From Rhodanobacter sp. C06 (GTDB lineage: Bacteria; Pseudomonadota; Gammaproteobacteria; Xanthomonadales; Rhodanobacteraceae): a stretch of 64,000 nucleotides of DNA. This document shows positions 51,262 through 60,967 of this stretch, in pieces. Each line of letters starts with the position of its first letter. Position 1 is the stretch's first letter. The notes beneath the pieces were generated by a model. It searched no databases, was not told the DNA's origin, and saw nothing but the letters and a program-made list of their open reading frames with translations. The stretch is from positions 62,001-126,000 of the forward strand of contig NZ_MUNP01000077.1 of NCBI RefSeq assembly GCF_002001105.1, in the 5' to 3' direction. The position numbers were made by a program, and so were the translations under genes.

Positions 51262-52572
51262 ATGTTCGGCTACTACCTCGACCTGGCCCTGCGCAGCCTC
51301 AAGCGCACACCGATCCTCACCGGCCTGATGGTGCTCGCCATCGGACTGGGCATCGGTGCGTCGATGACCATGCTCACGGTGCTGCACGTGATGACCGACG
51401 ATCCGCTGCCGGGGCGCAGCTCGCATCTGTATGTGCCGCATCTCAATCCGTTGCCGCTCAAAGGCAACTTTTTCGCCAATGGTTATGACCCCTCCGATCA
51501 CCTCACCTGGCCGGATGCGATGGCCTTGCTCAATGCACAGAGTGCCCGGCGGCAGTCAGCGATGGCGGCAGGTCACTTGCTGGTGCGTCCATCGGCTGTG
51601 GGCATGCGATCGTTCTACGTGGATGGTCGCTACACCACGGCGGATTTCTTCACCATGTTCGGCGTGCCATTCGAGCGCGGCAGCAGTTGGAGCGCGGCCG
51701 ACGATGCGGCCGGCGCGCATGTGGTGGTGCTGGCCGATTCGCTTGCGCGCAAGCTGTTCGGCGGCACTGACGCCGTTGGCAAGATGGTCAGGATGGGCGA
51801 AAACGATCTTCGCGTGATCGGCGTAACCACCAACTGGCAACCGTCGCCGCTGTTCTATGCCGACAGCCGGACCAAGCGGTACAGCGACCGTGACCTGTTC
51901 TTCCTGCCGCTTTCCACGGCAGTGGATTTGAATTTGGGCACCGACGGCAACGTGGACAGTTGGGGCAAGATGCCCAATGGCGACATGCGCAGCGCGACTA
52001 CCACGTGGTTGCAGTTCTGGGTGCAACTCGACACGCCCACGCAGGTGGCTGCGTACAGGCAGTTCCTGATCGACTACTCCGCGCAGCAGAAATCGCTGGG
52101 CCGATTCCAGCGCCCGGCAACCAACGCCAGGTTGTACAGCCTGATGGGCTGGCTGGTGCACGAAAACCTCGTGCCCGGCGACGTGCGCCTGCAAATGTGG
52201 CTGGCGCTGGGTTTCCTGCTCGTGTGCATGGTGAACGTCATGGCCTTGCTGCTGGCGAAGTTCCTTCGCCGTAGCGGCGAGATCAGCGTGCGCCGCGCCT
52301 TGGGTGCGCGGCGGCGCGACATCTTCGTACAGTTCGGCATCGAGTCGGCGGTCATTGGCGTGGCCGGCGGCGTGCTTGGTGTGCTGATCGCGGAACTCGG
52401 GCTGTGGAGTGTGCGGCACCGACCTGACGACTACGCCCACATCGCGCGCATGGACGCGTCGATGCTGCTGACGACGTTGGCGCTGGCGGTTTTCGCCAGC
52501 ATGATCGCCGGCTTGCTTCCCGCGTGGCGGGCCTGCCGCGTGGCGCCCGCGTTGCAACTCAAGACGCTTTGA
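51262..52572 (+). CDS. FtsX/MacB-type ABC permease A8
   Basis: A subunit of pair 8, 436 residues, closely related to A7. The frame is open upstream to 51010, but MFGYYLDLALRSLKRTP with AGGAGG in front fixes the start. The positions of the A-type cysteines are Ser and Thr (DSWGKM...TTTWLQFW). Confidence 0.93.
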   Translation: MFGYYLDLALRSLKRTPILTGLMVLAIGLGIGASMTMLTVLHVMTDDPLPGRSSHLYVPHLNPLPLKGNFFANGYDPSDHLTWPDAMALLNAQSARRQSAMAAGHLLVRPSAVGMRSFYVDGRYTTADFFTMFGVPFERGSSWSAADDAAGAHVVVLADSLARKLFGGTDAVGKMVRMGENDLRVIGVTTNWQPSPLFYADSRTKRYSDRDLFFLPLSTAVDLNLGTDGNVDSWGKMPNGDMRSATTTWLQFWVQLDTPTQVAAYRQFLIDYSAQQKSLGRFQRPATNARLYSLMGWLVHENLVPGDVRLQMWLALGFLLVCMVNVMALLLAKFLRRSGEISVRRALGARRRDIFVQFGIESAVIGVAGGVLGVLIAELGLWSVRHRPDDYAHIARMDASMLLTTLALAVFASMIAGLLPAWRACRVAPALQLKTL

Positions 52573-52583
52573 GGGAGATCGCC

Positions 52584-53819
52584 ATGCAACTTCGACCGAT
52601 TCTTTCCACCCTGCGCCACCACAGACTCACTGCCATGCTGCTGACGCTGCAAGTGGCCCTCACCTGCGCGATCGTCTGCAATGTGGCTTTCATGATCGCC
52701 AGCCGCATCGCGGATGTTTCGATGCCGACTGGCATTGCCGAAAGCGAGCTGTCCACGATCCAGAGCACCGGGACTGATCTCCACCAGAATGCGCAGGCGC
52801 TGCACGATACCGACCTTGCGGCATTGCGTGCGATTCCCGGCGTGGAATCCGTCGTGGCGGTGAGTAGTGCGTTGCCGCTGAACCGCAACGATTCGTTTGG
52901 CCCCGCGTGCCCGAGCCGTCAGGTGTTCGAGCAGGCGATGCGTACCTCGTCGTTGTTCAAGGGTGGCGATTGCCCACTGTCCAGTTTTTACGATGGCACG
53001 CCCGGTCTGCTCAACACGCTGGGGCTGCAACTGGTGGCAGGGCGCGATTTCCTTCCGGGGGAATACACGGCGGAAAACAATCCACATGTCGCGATCATCA
53101 GTCGCGCGCTGGCCGACAAGCTCTATCCGGGGCAGGACGCGCTCGGCAAGGTGATGATCTTGGGTGGCAATGCCTTGCAGGTGTCAGGTGTTGTCGCCAC
53201 GTTGGCGCGTCCAGAGTTGCACGGCATGGGGGATGGCTACGCCAGCGTGATCATGCCGCAGTTGCCGGACAGCACCAGCGAGATCTACGTGCTGCGCAGT
53301 GCGCCGAGTGATCGCGAGCACATTTTGAAAGCTGCGGAGGCGGTGCTGTTCAAGGTCGATCCCACCCGCGTCATCGACCCGGATCAGGTGCAGACGTACT
53401 CGCAGATTCGCGATGCTTATTTCCAGCGCGACACCACCATGATCGGCCTGCTGATCGCCTCGGCGCTGGGCCTGCTGTTCGTCACCGCGCTGGGCATCGC
53501 GGGGCTGGCGAATTTCTGGGTGCAGCAGCGCACGCGCAGCATCGGCATTCGTCGTGCCATCGGCGCCACCCGTGGCGACATCCTGCGCTATTTCCAGACC
53601 GAGAACTTGCTGATCGTCACGGTGGGCATCGTGCTGGGCGTGCTGCTGGCCGTGCTGATGAATCTCCTGCTGATGACGCACTACGAACTGCCGCGCCTGC
53701 CGCTGTGGTATCTGCCAATCGGCGCAGCGGTGCTGTGGGCGCTGGGGCAACTCTCGGTGCTGTCGCCGGCGCTGCGCGCCGCGCAGGTGCCGCCGGTGGT
53801 GGCGACACGGAGCGTGTGA
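52584..53819 (+). CDS. FtsX/MacB-type ABC permease B8
   Basis: B subunit of pair 8, 411 residues. The start is the ATG behind GAGGGAGA, where MQLRPILSTLRHHR matches B7. The periplasmic cysteines are 21 residues apart (ACPSRQ...GGDCPL). Bases 53592-53710 are identical to 50897-51015 of B7, third codon positions included. Confidence 0.93.
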   Translation: MQLRPILSTLRHHRLTAMLLTLQVALTCAIVCNVAFMIASRIADVSMPTGIAESELSTIQSTGTDLHQNAQALHDTDLAALRAIPGVESVVAVSSALPLNRNDSFGPACPSRQVFEQAMRTSSLFKGGDCPLSSFYDGTPGLLNTLGLQLVAGRDFLPGEYTAENNPHVAIISRALADKLYPGQDALGKVMILGGNALQVSGVVATLARPELHGMGDGYASVIMPQLPDSTSEIYVLRSAPSDREHILKAAEAVLFKVDPTRVIDPDQVQTYSQIRDAYFQRDTTMIGLLIASALGLLFVTALGIAGLANFWVQQRTRSIGIRRAIGATRGDILRYFQTENLLIVTVGIVLGVLLAVLMNLLLMTHYELPRLPLWYLPIGAAVLWALGQLSVLSPALRAAQVPPVVATRSV

Positions 53820-53823
53820 TCTT

Positions 53824-53937
53824 CCCCTCCCCCGCCGGGGGAGGGTGCCCAACGGGCGGGAGAGGGTACGGTCGGAGCGCGGCATTGCGCACTGGCCGAA
53901 CCCTCTCCCCCAGCCTCTCTCCCAGCGGGAGAGGGGA
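53824..53937. repeat. Composite palindromic element between pairs 8 and 9
   Basis: Hairpin CCCTCCCCCGCCGGGGGAGGG, tail, a core beginning TACGGTCGGAGCGCGGCAT, tail, hairpin CCTCTCTCCCAGCGGGAGAG. The core is nearly identical to that before pair 4. Confidence 0.87.
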
Positions 53938-53987
53938 GATATGCAAGACCTCCTCGAAGGAAGGGGAGTTCAACAAGGAGAAGTGGA

Positions 53988-55298
53988 GTGTTCGGTTATT
54001 ACCTTGATCTGGCGCTGCGCAGCCTGAAGCGCACGCCCATACTCGCCGGTCTGATGATGCTGGCGATCGCGCTGGGCATCGGCGCATCGGTCACCATGCT
54101 GGCGGTGTTGCACAACCTGTCGGGCAACCCGCTGCCGGGGCGCAGCGACATGCTGTTCCATCCGCAGGTGGATCCGCGGCCGGCGGATCTGCCGGGTGCG
54201 ACGGAGGAGCCGCCGGACGATCTCACCTATGTCGATGCGGTGAACCTGTACCAGCTCGGCATTGCGCCGCGCCGCGCGGTGATGAGTAGCAACTGGCTGC
54301 CGGTGCGCAAGGATGCGCCGGACAGCCCGCTGGCGATGTTCACCGATCGCGCCACCACCGCCGATTTCTTCGCGATGTTCGGCGTGCCCTTCCTCTACGG
54401 TTCGGCCTGGTCGGCGCAGGACGATGCGAACCACGCGCAGGTGGTGGTGCTGTCGCGGGCGATGAACCAGAAGCTGTTCGGCGGCGAGAACAGCGTGGGC
54501 AAGACCCTGGTGATCGCCACCAAGACCTTCCGCGTGGCGGGCGTGATCGACGACTGGAACCCGCAGCCGCGCTTCTACGACATCAACGACGGTCCCTTCG
54601 CGAAGGCTGAGCAGATGTACCTGCCGTTCTTTACCTGGCTCGATCTGCCGCAGGACTACGGCTACGGTCCCATGCGCTGCTGGGGCAACGACCCGGGCGC
54701 GGGGCTGCATGACCCCAAGGCCAAGCAATGCACCTGGGCGCAGTTCTGGGTGCAACTGGATACGCCCGCGCAGGTGGCCGAGTACCGCGCGGTGCTCACC
54801 CAGTACAGCGCGCAGCAGCATCAGCTGGGCCGCTACCAGCGCGAACCCAACGTGCGCCTGCGTGGCCTGCTCGATTGGCTGGACGTCAAGCACGTGATCC
54901 CGGTGACCGTGCGCATGCAGACCTGGATCGCCTTCGGTGTGCTCTTGATCTGCATGGTCAACACCGTGGGCCTGATGGTGGCGAAGTTCCTGCGCAAGTC
55001 GGGCGAGATCGGCGTGCGTCGCGCGCTGGGCGCCTCGCGCCGCGCGGTGTTCCTGCAATGCCTGGTGGAGGCCGGCGTGGTGGGCGTGGCCGGCGGCCTG
55101 CTCGGCCTGCCGCTGGCGTGGCTGGGCCTGTGGATGGTGCGCCAGCAGCCGGTGAGCTTTGCCGCGTCCGCGCATTTCGATCCTTCCATGCTGGGCATCG
55201 CGCTGGCGCTGGCCGTGTTGTCGGCACTCGCCGCCGGCGTGTGGCCCGCCTTGCGCGCCTCGCGCGTGGCTCCCGCCCTGCAGGTGAAATCGCTATGA
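53988..55298 (+). CDS. FtsX/MacB-type ABC permease A9
   Basis: A subunit of pair 9, 436 residues. It begins with GTG, the only non-ATG start among the A genes, behind AAGGAG at 53975-53980; the translated MFGYYLDLALRSLKRTP confirms it. The periplasmic cysteines are 17 residues apart (RCWGND...QCTWAQFW). The coupling motif is GEIGVRRALGASRRAVF. The last codon and stop overlap the B9 start (ATGA). Confidence 0.93.
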   Translation: MFGYYLDLALRSLKRTPILAGLMMLAIALGIGASVTMLAVLHNLSGNPLPGRSDMLFHPQVDPRPADLPGATEEPPDDLTYVDAVNLYQLGIAPRRAVMSSNWLPVRKDAPDSPLAMFTDRATTADFFAMFGVPFLYGSAWSAQDDANHAQVVVLSRAMNQKLFGGENSVGKTLVIATKTFRVAGVIDDWNPQPRFYDINDGPFAKAEQMYLPFFTWLDLPQDYGYGPMRCWGNDPGAGLHDPKAKQCTWAQFWVQLDTPAQVAEYRAVLTQYSAQQHQLGRYQREPNVRLRGLLDWLDVKHVIPVTVRMQTWIAFGVLLICMVNTVGLMVAKFLRKSGEIGVRRALGASRRAVFLQCLVEAGVVGVAGGLLGLPLAWLGLWMVRQQPVSFAASAHFDPSMLGIALALAVLSALAAGVWPALRASRVAPALQVKSL

Positions 55299-56515
55299 GA
55301 ATCTTCTTCCAGATTCGCCCCATCTTCGCCGCGCTGCGCAGCCACAAGACCGCGGTGCTGTTGCTGGTGCTGGAGATCGCGCTGACCATGGCGGTGCTCG
55401 GCAACCTGGTGTTCATCGTGTACGGCACCATGCAGCGCTCGCATACGCCGACAGGTGTGGCGGAGAGCCAGATCGGCCTGATCCAGAGCATCGGTGTGAT
55501 CGGCGAAGACAATCCCGGCACCGTCGCGGGCAATCTCGCCACGATGCGCGCCGCGCCCGGCGTGGCGGATGCCGCTTACGGCTTTCTGCCCCTGTGGCAC
55601 GCGGATCGCGGCCCACTCTTTCTCGATGCCTCGCGGCAGCACCCCGCCGTGCATGCCTACGAGTTCGTGGGCAGCCAGGGCTTGAACCGTACGCTGGGGC
55701 TGCACGTCGTGCGTGGGCGCGACTTCACGGATACCGAGCTTCCCGATGTCATGGACGTCCTCATGGGCAAGATTGCCGCGCCTGTTCAGGCGCTGCTGAC
55801 GGAGTCGCTCGCCCAACGCCTGTATCCGGACGGGAACGCGCTGGGCAGCATCCTTTACGACGGAACCAAAAGCCTGCGGGTGATCGGCATCGTGGATCAC
55901 CTGCGCGGCGAGATCACCGGCAGTGCGAGCGACGATGATTCGCTGGTGTACGAATTCCGCGTCGGTACACAGAACATGGGCGGCGGCTACCTCGTGCGCA
56001 GCCAGCCAGGTCGCCTGCCGGAAGCGCTGCGTGCCGCCGCGGCAGCCCTGCAGAAAGCCAATCCGGGCCATGTGGAGAGCAAGGTGCTCACCATGGCCGA
56101 GCTGCGCGAAAACTATTTCGAGAGCGACCTCGCCGCCGGCCGCATGCTGGTGGCGATCATGCTGATCCTGCTGATCGTCACCGCGCTGGGCGTGAGCGGC
56201 CTGGCCAGCTTCTGGGTGCAGCAGCGGAGAAGGCAGATCGGCATGCGCCGCGCGCTCGGCGCCACGCGCCGGGACATCCTGCACTACTTCCAGATGGAAA
56301 ACCTGCTCATCGTCAGCGGCGGCGTGCTGCTGGGTGCGCTGTTCGCCTATGCGCTGAACCTGTTCCTGATGCACCGCTTCGAGCTGGCGCATTTGCCGTC
56401 GCACTACCTTGCGGTCGGTGCGCTGGCACTGTGGCTGCTCGGCCAGCTTGCCGTGCTCGGTCCCGCGCTCCGCGCGGCGGCGGTGCCGCCGGTGGTGGCG
56501 ACGCGGAGCGTGTAA
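55295..56515 (+). CDS. FtsX/MacB-type ABC permease B9
   Basis: B subunit of pair 9, 406 residues, overlapping A9 by four bases. It is the most divergent B subunit: the N-terminus is MRIFFQIRPIFAALRSHK, and TM1 reads LEIALTMAVLGNLVF, lacking the CN present in the other eight. The loop after TM2, QIGMRRALGATRRDILHYFQMENLL, and the C-terminus VPPVVATRSV are conserved. A 595-codon frame covering it upstream is a shadow of A9. The response regulator follows after 88 bp. Confidence 0.93.
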   Translation: MRIFFQIRPIFAALRSHKTAVLLLVLEIALTMAVLGNLVFIVYGTMQRSHTPTGVAESQIGLIQSIGVIGEDNPGTVAGNLATMRAAPGVADAAYGFLPLWHADRGPLFLDASRQHPAVHAYEFVGSQGLNRTLGLHVVRGRDFTDTELPDVMDVLMGKIAAPVQALLTESLAQRLYPDGNALGSILYDGTKSLRVIGIVDHLRGEITGSASDDDSLVYEFRVGTQNMGGGYLVRSQPGRLPEALRAAAAALQKANPGHVESKVLTMAELRENYFESDLAAGRMLVAIMLILLIVTALGVSGLASFWVQQRRRQIGMRRALGATRRDILHYFQMENLLIVSGGVLLGALFAYALNLFLMHRFELAHLPSHYLAVGALALWLLGQLAVLGPALRAAAVPPVVATRSV

Positions 56516-56603
56516 TGCGCGGAAATTTTCATGTACGTAGGCCAGTGGTCATGGCAACCTTTTCAACCGGAGCCGCATCCATGCGGACATGTGCAGGAAA
56601 TCC

Positions 56604-57944
<1,341 letters not shown>

Positions 57945-58019
57945 CGTATGTCCCTTGCCGTCATCATGGCGGCATGGAAAGCTGCCGCAGCGTTCATGCT
58001 TCCGGATCCGGGGATTGCC

Positions 58020-58334
58020 ATGCGTACCAGAAACCTCGTTGTCCTGCCGCTGTGCCTGCTGGCCTTCGCGGTCACGGCACAGACGGCGCCCGACCAGTGG
58101 GCGCGCGTCGCGCCTTCCGCCAGTGTCGCCGCTCCGCGCGACTACGCCGTGCACGCCGACAAGGCCAAGCCCTCGCCGTTCAAGTTCAAGGAATCGCGCA
58201 AGACCTGGGAGAAGGAGCCGCCGGCGCCGCGCGCGAACGACCAGAACGCGGTGATGGGCACCGGGCGCGCCTGGCAGAACGGCCAGCCGCCGGTGAGCTG
58301 CGCGCAGACGCCGCACGATCCGGCATGCCGTTGA
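58020..58334 (+). CDS. Small secreted protein of unknown function
   Basis: I do not recognise the family. The 104 residues begin with a clear signal peptide (MRTRNLVVLPLCLLAFAVTAQT). The rest is polar, Lys/Pro-rich and low in hydrophobicity (KPSPFKFKESRKTWEKEPP), ending with two cysteines in SCAQTPHDPACR. A longer frame from 57948 exists, but the inner ATG gives the signal peptide. The gene lies between the response regulator and the kinase, so a role near the sensor is possible but unproven. The outer limit of visible symmetry (58054) falls at its codon 12. Confidence 0.7.
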   Translation: MRTRNLVVLPLCLLAFAVTAQTAPDQWARVAPSASVAAPRDYAVHADKAKPSPFKFKESRKTWEKEPPAPRANDQNAVMGTGRAWQNGQPPVSCAQTPHDPACR

Positions 58335-58365
58335 GCCTCGCCACGCCCAAGCAGGGTTGCCGCTG

Positions 58366-59751
58366 ATGTGGCGCCGCCTGAATTCGTTGCAGTTCCGGCT
58401 GACCCTGCTGCTCGCGGTGGCCGCGGTGGCTGGCGCGCTGGTCTACGTGGGCCTGACCCAGTGGCCGCTGCCGCAACTGTTCGACTGGCTGCACAAGGAT
58501 TTGTCGGTGTCGCTGCGCACGCCGGCGCAACTGGGCATGTACGGTGGCCTCGTGGTCAGTGCGCTGGTGCTGCTGCCGCTGGCCTGGTGGCTGGCATATC
58601 TGGTGATGTCGCCGCTGAGCCGGCTGCTGCGCGCGCTGGAAGGCGCGGTGGCGAGCTACCGCGACGGCGATTTCAGCTTCTCCATCGCGGCACGCCGCAG
58701 CGACGAACTGGGCGAACTGATCCGCATGCACAACGCGCTGGGCCAGACCCTGCGCGAGCAGCGCCAGCACCTGGTGCAGCGCGAGCTGCTGCTGGAGACG
58801 GTGGTGCAGAACACGCCGGTGGCGCTGGTGCTCACCGACGGCAACGGCCGCGTGGTCTATTCCAACATCGCCTCGCGCCACCTGTTCAACGAGGGCAAGA
58901 GCCTCAACGGGCTGGATTTCACCGAGTTGCTGACCGAGGCGCCGGAGGCCTTGTCGCGCGCAGTGCAGGGCGGCGAGGACGCGCTGCTCAGCGTGGAGAT
59001 GGACGGCAGCGAGGAAACCTTCCACCTGTCACAGCGCGCGTTCCGCCTGCAGGGGCGGCCGCACCGACTGCACCTGTTCCGGCGCATGACGCGCGAGCTG
59101 TCGCGGCAGGAAGTGGCGACCTGGAAGCGGGTGATCCGGGTGATCAGCCACGAGCTCAACAACTCGCTGGCGCCGATCTCCTCGCTGGCGCACTCCGGTG
59201 CCGAACTGGCACGCCGCGGCAACCTGGAGCGCCTGCCCGGCGTGTTCGCCACCATCGGCGAGCGCGCCAAGCACCTGCACGGCTTCATCGCCGGCTACGC
59301 CAGTTTCGCCAAGCTGCCGGCGCCGCAGCCGCAGACGGTGGAGTGGGAGCCGTTCCTCGCCTCGCTGGCGTTGCACTGCCATTACCGGCTTGCCGCGCCG
59401 GCACCTGCGCATCCCGGCCGCTTCGATCCGGTGCAGATCGAGCAGGTGCTGATCAACCTGATCAAGAACGCGCACGAATCCGGCGGCGCGGAGGATGAGG
59501 TCAGCCTGACCATCCTCGATGCCGGCAGCGAGCTGCGCATCGAGGTGGCCGATCGCGGCCCGGGCATGAGCGAAACCGTGCTGGCGCAGGCGTTGCTGCC
59601 GTTCTATTCCACCAAGCGCTCCGGTACCGGCCTCGGCCTTGCGTTGGCGCGCGAGATCGCCGAGGCGCATGGCGGACGGGTGCTGCTGGCCAACCGCGAA
59701 GGCGGGGGCCTGCGCGTGAGCCTGCGCCTGCCGCAGATCGGTTCGCGCTAG
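58366..59751 (+). CDS. Sensor histidine kinase of the NtrB/NtrY type
   Basis: Membrane sensor kinase, 461 residues, presumed partner of the sigma-54 regulator. TM1 at about 11-31 and TM2 at 58-82 enclose a short periplasmic loop of only about 27 residues. A HAMP-like segment (82-130) and a PAS domain (about 140-240) follow, then the dimerisation helix with His262 in ISHELNNSL, the N box (NLIKNAHES), the G1 box DRGPGM (396-401) and the G2 box SGTGLGLAL (419-427). The small periplasmic loop suggests it senses membrane state or a partner protein and not a large ligand. The ATG is preferred over a TTG three codons upstream because of ribosome-site spacing. It lies outside the inverted repeat. Confidence 0.93.
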   Translation: MWRRLNSLQFRLTLLLAVAAVAGALVYVGLTQWPLPQLFDWLHKDLSVSLRTPAQLGMYGGLVVSALVLLPLAWWLAYLVMSPLSRLLRALEGAVASYRDGDFSFSIAARRSDELGELIRMHNALGQTLREQRQHLVQRELLLETVVQNTPVALVLTDGNGRVVYSNIASRHLFNEGKSLNGLDFTELLTEAPEALSRAVQGGEDALLSVEMDGSEETFHLSQRAFRLQGRPHRLHLFRRMTRELSRQEVATWKRVIRVISHELNNSLAPISSLAHSGAELARRGNLERLPGVFATIGERAKHLHGFIAGYASFAKLPAPQPQTVEWEPFLASLALHCHYRLAAPAPAHPGRFDPVQIEQVLINLIKNAHESGGAEDEVSLTILDAGSELRIEVADRGPGMSETVLAQALLPFYSTKRSGTGLGLALAREIAEAHGGRVLLANREGGGLRVSLRLPQIGSR

Positions 59752-59783
59752 ATGCGATTGCGGGGACGGCCGCAGGAGCGGCT

Positions 59784-59843
59784 GCAGGAGCGACTTCAGC
59801 CGCGATCTCCCGCCACGCCGGTCGCGGCTGAAGCCGCTCCTAC
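59784..59843. repeat. REP-like inverted repeat
   Basis: GCAGGAGCGACTTCAGCCGCGA at 59784-59805 pairs with its inverted copy at 59822-59843 (one mismatch) across a 16-nt loop. The half-site GTAGGAGCGGCTTCAGCCGC resembles extragenic palindromes known from Pseudomonas and Xanthomonadales. It lies between the kinase and qmcA and could also act as a terminator stem. Confidence 0.8.
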
Positions 59844-59897
59844 GACAACCGATGTGCTCGCCTATACTGCAGCTCTCACTGGGGAATGGAGCAGGTC

Positions 59898-60842
59898 ATG
59901 GGACAGTTTCTTGCGCTGGTCATCGTGGTGCTGGTGGTGGTCACCCTGCTCAAGATGGTGCGCATCGTGCCGCAAGGCTACGAATGGACGGTGGAGACCT
60001 TCGGCAAGTACACCCGCACGCTCACGCCGGGCCTGCATCTGCTGATCCCGGTCTACCAGGGCGTCGGCCGCAAGATGAACATGATGGAACAGGTGCTGGA
60101 CGTGCCCTCGCAGGACGTCATCACCAAGGACAACGCCGTGGTGCGCGTGGACGGCGTGGTGTTCTATCAGGTGCTGGACGCGGCCAAGGCGGCCTACGAG
60201 GTGGCGCAGCTGGAGCAGGCCACGCTGGCGCTGATCATGACCAACATCCGTACCGTGCTCGGCTCGCTGGACCTGGACGAATCCCTGAGCCAGCGCGACG
60301 CGATCAACGCCAAGCTGCTGCGCGTGGTGGACGAGGCCACGCACCCCTGGGGCGTCAAGGTCAACCGCATCGAGATCAAGGACATCGCCCCGCCGCGCGA
60401 CCTGGTGGACGCGATGGCGCGCCAGATGAAGGCCGAGCGCGAGAAGCGCGCGAACATCCTCGACGCCGAGGGCTTCCGCCAGGCGGCGATCCTCAAGGCC
60501 GAGGGCGAGAAGCAGTCGGTGATCCTCGCCGCCGAGGGCGAGAAGGAAGCCGCGTTCCGCGCCGCCGAGGCGCGCGAGCGTTCCGCTGCCGCCGAAGCCA
60601 AGGCCACCACCCTGGTGTCCGATGCGATTTCCAGCGGCAACGTCAACGCGTTGAACTACTTCGTCGCCAACAACTACGTGGATGCGCTGAAGGCGATGGC
60701 CGCCTCGCCGAACCAGAAGATGCTGCTGCTGCCGATCGAGGCCACCGGCGTGATCGGCGCGATGGCCGGCATCGCGGAGCTGGCCAAGGAGTCGCTGGGG
60801 CAGCAGCAGGCGGCCGCCAAGGCGGTGCCGCCACCGCGCTGA
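59898..60842 (+). CDS. qmcA: SPFH/Band-7 membrane protein QmcA
   Basis: Inner-membrane scaffold protein of the stomatin/prohibitin family, 314 residues from the ATG at 59898. That ATG has GGAG at 59888-59891; an in-frame ATG at 59886 would add MEQV. TM1 spans about 4-20. The SPFH domain follows (IVPQGYEWTVETFGKYTRTL, NMMEQVLDVPSQDVITKDNA), then an Ala/Glu-rich coiled coil with AEGEKQS repeats and a conserved tail. Resemblance to E. coli QmcA runs along the whole length. These genes are normally followed directly by an NfeD gene; here a DUF559 gene lies in between. Confidence 0.93.
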   Translation: MGQFLALVIVVLVVVTLLKMVRIVPQGYEWTVETFGKYTRTLTPGLHLLIPVYQGVGRKMNMMEQVLDVPSQDVITKDNAVVRVDGVVFYQVLDAAKAAYEVAQLEQATLALIMTNIRTVLGSLDLDESLSQRDAINAKLLRVVDEATHPWGVKVNRIEIKDIAPPRDLVDAMARQMKAEREKRANILDAEGFRQAAILKAEGEKQSVILAAEGEKEAAFRAAEARERSAAAEAKATTLVSDAISSGNVNALNYFVANNYVDALKAMAASPNQKMLLLPIEATGVIGAMAGIAELAKESLGQQQAAAKAVPPPR

Positions 60843-60849
60843 CGGAAAG

Positions 60850-60943
60850 CCCCTCTCCCCCGGCCCCTCTCCCGCAAGCGGGCGAGGGGGCTGCGGGAGT
60901 TTCTCCCCTCTCCCGCTTGCGGGAGAGGGGCCGGGGGAGAGGG
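60850..60943. repeat. Inverted pair of 39-bp GC-rich palindromic elements
   Basis: The first copy lies at about 60850-60890 (tail CCCTCTCCCCCGG then hairpin). The second lies at 60905-60943 (hairpin CCCCTCTCCCGCTTGCGG... then tail CCGGGGGAGAGGG). They are reverse complements with one mismatch (GGCGAGG for GGAGAGG). The second copy forms the left boundary of the DUF559 unit. Confidence 0.88.
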
Positions 60944-60967
60944 GGGCTTTTCACGGAGGAATCAGGC

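Noticed and set aside
31213-53937. Regularly spaced repeats as a CRISPR array
   Set aside because: The repeats are about 2.7 kb apart with permease genes between them, are imperfect and self-complementary, and no cas gene is present.
56516-56603. Possible sigma-54 promoter (TGGCAACCTTTTCAA) before the response regulator
   Set aside because: The -24 GG is present, but the -12 GC is replaced by TCAA, so the essential element is missing.
59852-60967. N-terminal extension of the DUF559 frame up to 59852
   Set aside because: The upstream part overlaps qmcA in another frame and is low-complexity Arg/Gly. The DUF559 domain starts at the ATG at 60968 behind GGAGGA.
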